From an uncultured Prevotella sp. (GTDB taxonomy: Bacteria; Bacteroidota; Bacteroidia; Bacteroidales; Bacteroidaceae): DNA of 17,030 nucleotides. Where the stretch lies: positions 1 to 17,030 of the forward strand of contig USPK01000039.1 of NCBI GenBank assembly GCA_900556465.1. Direction: 5' to 3'. Positions 15,138 through 17,030 of this stretch are shown one piece after another. A program made the position numbers and the translations under genes. Positions within the stretch are counted from its first letter, which is position 1. The number at the start of each line of letters is the position of its first letter. The notes beneath the pieces are model-generated. The model had not been told where the DNA came from, ran no database searches, and saw only the letters and a program-made list of their open reading frames with translations.

Positions 15138-15241
15138 ACGTATCGAAGGGGCGGAAGGCCATATCACACGCCTTATCAACAAAGCTGGAAGCGTGTGCTG
15201 CCGTATTGCCGGCGGGACGATGTTCTGAATCCCCTACTCGG

Positions 15242-15290
15242 AAAACAAAAATCGGAAGGGCTCCGGTCAGGGCCCTTCCGATTTATATTA
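15242..15290. terminator. Bidirectional terminator between the HsdR-N gene and ffh
   Basis: A 13-bp stem (15249-15261 with 15272-15284) has A-rich DNA on its left and ATATTA on its right. On the minus strand it is followed by TGTTTT, so it ends ffh well; on the plus strand the TTTATATT run serves the nuclease gene. Confidence 0.85.
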
Positions 15291-15306
15291 GGTTACTGTT
15301 GTTCGC

Positions 15307-16656
15307 TTACTTTCCCGGCTTCGGCATCCGCGGCATTCCGGGCATGCGGCCCATCATCCGTCCCATCTTCGAGCCGGTCACCATCTTCATCATCTTGCGC
15401 GTCTGGTCGAACTGCTTGACCAGGCGATTCACCTCCTGCAACGACGTGCCGGAGCCCTTGGCGATGCGGTTCTTCCGGCTTTGGTTCAATATCTCGGGCC
15501 GTTGGCGTTCGCGCGGCGTCATGGACAGGATGATGGCTTCAATGCCCTTGAACGCGTTGTCGTCGATTTCCACGTCCTTCAACGCTTTGCCCACGCCCGG
15601 AATCATGGATGCCAGGTCCTTCAAGTTACCCATTTTCTTGATTTGCTGGATTTGTGCCAGGAAATCGTTGAAGTCGAACTGGTTCTTCTGAATTTTGCGT
15701 TGCAGCTTCTTGGCCTCTTCCTCGTCGAACTGTTCCTGCGCACGCTCCACCAGGCTCACGATGTCGCCCATACCGAGGATGCGGTCGGCCATTCGTTCGG
15801 GGTGGAACACGTCGAGAGCTTCCATCTTCTCGCCCGTACCGACAAACTTTATCGGCTTGTCCACAACGGTACGGATGGAAAGGGCCGCACCGCCTCGCGT
15901 ATCGCCATCGAGCTTCGTCAGTACGACACCGTCATAGTCCAGGCGGTCGTTGAATTCCTTGGCCGTATTGACGGCGTCCTGTCCCGTCATGGCGTCGACC
16001 ACGAAAAGCGTCTCGTCCGGATGCGTAGCTTCTTTGATGTTCGCAATCTCACGCATCAGCGCCTCGTCCACTGCCAGACGGCCGGCGGTATCTATGATCA
16101 CCGTGTCGTAGGCTTTGGCCTTTGCCTCGTGAATGCCTTCCAGGGCAATCTGCACCGGGTCCTTGCACTCCAGGTTCATGTAGACCGGCACGTCAATCTG
16201 TTCGGCCAGCACGCGCAACTGTTCCACGGCTGCCGGGCGATAGACGTCGCACGCCACGAGCAGTGGCCGACGGTTCTTCTTGCTTTTCAGCAGCAAGGCC
16301 AGCTTGCCGGAGAGCGTCGTCTTACCGGCACCGTTCAATCCGGCCATGAGGATTACGGCCGGATGGCTTTTCAGGTTCAGCTCGGCGGCATGCCCGCCCA
16401 TGAGCGTTGCCAGTTCGTCGTGCACAATCTTGACCATGAGCTGTCCGGGCTTGACGCTTGTCAGCACATTCTGGCCCAGCGCTTTCTGCTTTACGGTGTC
16501 GGTAAACGTCTTCGCCACCTTGTAGTTCACGTCCGCATCGAGCAACGCACGGCGAATATCTTTCAAGGTCTCGGCCACGTTGATTTCGGTAATGCGGCCT
16601 TCACCTTTCAATATTTTGAAAGACCGTTCAAGTCTTTCGGTTAGGTTGTCAAACAT
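15307..16656 (-). CDS. ffh: Signal recognition particle protein Ffh (SRP54)
   Basis: This 449-residue GTPase has an N helical domain (1-90) and a G domain with P-loop GLNGAGKTT (106-114), DVYRPAAVEQL (137-147), DTAGR (189-193), TKLDGD (247-252) and GTGE (273-276). The methionine-rich M domain (about 325-449) contains the SRP RNA-binding motif SRKNRIAKGSG (393-403). Its tail, MGRMMGRMPGMPRMPKPGK, is typical of bacterial Ffh. It binds 4.5S RNA and signal sequences of nascent inner-membrane proteins and docks with FtsY. The length is normal. The start ATG is about 15 bases after the predicted transcription start. The gene is monocistronic, and its promoter lies in a tandemly duplicated 85-base module. 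Confidence 0.97.
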   Translation of the reverse strand: MFDNLTERLERSFKILKGEGRITEINVAETLKDIRRALLDADVNYKVAKTFTDTVKQKALGQNVLTSVKPGQLMVKIVHDELATLMGGHAAELNLKSHPAVILMAGLNGAGKTTLSGKLALLLKSKKNRRPLLVACDVYRPAAVEQLRVLAEQIDVPVYMNLECKDPVQIALEGIHEAKAKAYDTVIIDTAGRLAVDEALMREIANIKEATHPDETLFVVDAMTGQDAVNTAKEFNDRLDYDGVVLTKLDGDTRGGAALSIRTVVDKPIKFVGTGEKMEALDVFHPERMADRILGMGDIVSLVERAQEQFDEEEAKKLQRKIQKNQFDFNDFLAQIQQIKKMGNLKDLASMIPGVGKALKDVEIDDNAFKGIEAIILSMTPRERQRPEILNQSRKNRIAKGSGTSLQEVNRLVKQFDQTRKMMKMVTGSKMGRMMGRMPGMPRMPKPGK

Positions 16657-16677
16657 ATACTTACGCTAATTTGGGTG

Positions 16678-16709
16678 CAAAGATAGTGAAAGGCGAGAGG
16701 CAAGGCAAG
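16678..16709 (-). promoter_or_regulatory. ffh promoter
   Basis: The minus strand reads CTTG (16706-16709), 20 bases, TATCTTTG (16678-16685), a perfect -7 box with a 3-of-4 -33 box. Transcription should start near 16671, 15 bases before the ATG. Confidence 0.75.
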
Positions 16710-16850
16710 GAAAAACCTCGTTTTTCCATGACTTGTCCGAGCCGCAACCTGTCTTCGTGAAACAGAGATAGTGAAAGGCGAGCGGCAAGGCAAGCGAAAA
16801 GTTTACTTTTCCGCGACTTGCCCGAGCCGGCACTCGCCCTCGCGAAACCG
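16681..16850. repeat. Tandem 85-base direct repeat upstream of ffh
   Basis: Copy A (16681-16765) and copy B (16766-16850) align without gaps at about 66 of 85 positions. The first 30 bases differ at only two. Each copy holds a small hairpin (A: GGAAAAA/TTTTTCC at 16709-16727; B: GAAAAG/CTTTTC at 16796-16811) flanked by CAAG...CTTG. Each also carries a promoter-like pair on the minus strand; in copy B the -7 box is TATCTCTG, one base off consensus. Confidence 0.85.
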
Positions 16851-16911
16851 GAACGGTCAACACGGCAGCCCGGGTACTGAAATTCTCCGGACCGAAGAAC
16901 GGGATAAACAG

Positions 16912-16950
16912 GGAAATAAAAAAGCGGCCTTCCCAAGGAAAGGTCGCTTT
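16912..16950 (-). terminator. Terminator of tRNA-His
   Basis: An 11-bp stem (16921-16931 with 16940-16950, one G:T pair) is followed on the minus strand by a T-rich run (TTTATTTCCC), just downstream of tRNA-His. Confidence 0.85.
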
Positions 16951-16963
16951 CAGTCTGTCTGTG

Positions 16964-17030
16964 GGTGCCTAGTGGGACTCGAACCCACGACATTCAGAAC
17001 CACAATCTGACGCTCTAACCAACTGAACTA
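16964..17030 (-). tRNA. tRNA-His (anticodon GTG), 5' end cut by the window
   Basis: The minus strand shows the D arm GTTCAGTTGGTTAGAGC, anticodon arm TCAGA-TTGTGGT-TCTGA with anticodon GTG, T arm GTGGG-TTCGAGT-CCCAC, acceptor strand TAGGCAC and discriminator C73, as expected for tRNA-His (which pairs C73 with G-1). CCA is not encoded. The 5' acceptor strand, about 8 bases, lies beyond 17030. Confidence 0.95.

Noticed and set aside
15165..15197. CACACGC/GCGTGTG dyad after the HsdR-N gene
   Set aside because: It has a 7-bp stem with a 19-base loop and no T tract. The strong terminator about 50 bases downstream makes a role unlikely.

Overview
The window looks like chromosomal DNA of a fairly GC-rich member of the Bacteroidales. 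Four things point there. At least eight genes or transcripts are preceded by the Bacteroidetes sigma-ABfr -7 box TAnnTTTG, several with a TTG-containing -33 box exactly 20 bases upstream. Start codons lack clear Shine-Dalgarno sequences. The 4-alpha-glucanotransferase is the long form with two N-terminal starch-binding domains, and the AMP nucleosidase is the short form. Neither tRNA gene encodes CCA. Genus cannot be fixed from the sequence alone.

Layout. Bases 6-128 hold an initiator tRNA-fMet and its terminator. Bases 129-630 have no supported protein gene, but the minus strand carries a consensus promoter and a terminator-like hairpin that together could make a small RNA. Bases 631-7379 are rightward genes: malQ (maltodextrin metabolism), lptB (lipopolysaccharide-export ATPase), a secreted S9 prolyl-oligopeptidase-family peptidase and a ferritin. 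Bases 7380-7710 hold the ferritin terminator and a cluster of 21-base repeats. Bases 7711-10923 are a leftward pair, an iron-type alcohol dehydrogenase followed 18 bases later by comEC (DNA uptake channel). A small XRE-type regulator (11105-11617) follows on the minus strand, then a gap of about 1 kb that is markedly AT-rich in its left half, contains a nested dyad next to the regulator's promoter, and ends in a second 21-base repeat cluster. Bases 12739-14572 are a leftward amn-holA pair. A divergent small gene (14682-15137) encodes an orphan HsdR-N-type nuclease domain, and a shared bidirectional terminator separates it from leftward ffh (SRP54). The ffh promoter lies in a tandem 85-base duplication. 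The window ends inside a leftward tRNA-His.

Most genes are housekeeping: translation initiation, protein targeting, replication clamp loading, outer-membrane assembly, iron storage, glycogen or starch breakdown, AMP turnover. They do not form one pathway. No complete mobile element, CRISPR array or defence operon is visible. The most unusual signals are non-coding: a changed anticodon-stem base pair in the initiator tRNA, a predicted leftward small RNA at about 210-460, two independent 21-base repeat clusters, a duplicated promoter module before ffh, and face-to-face promoters with TTTGCAAA palindromes between amn and the nuclease gene.
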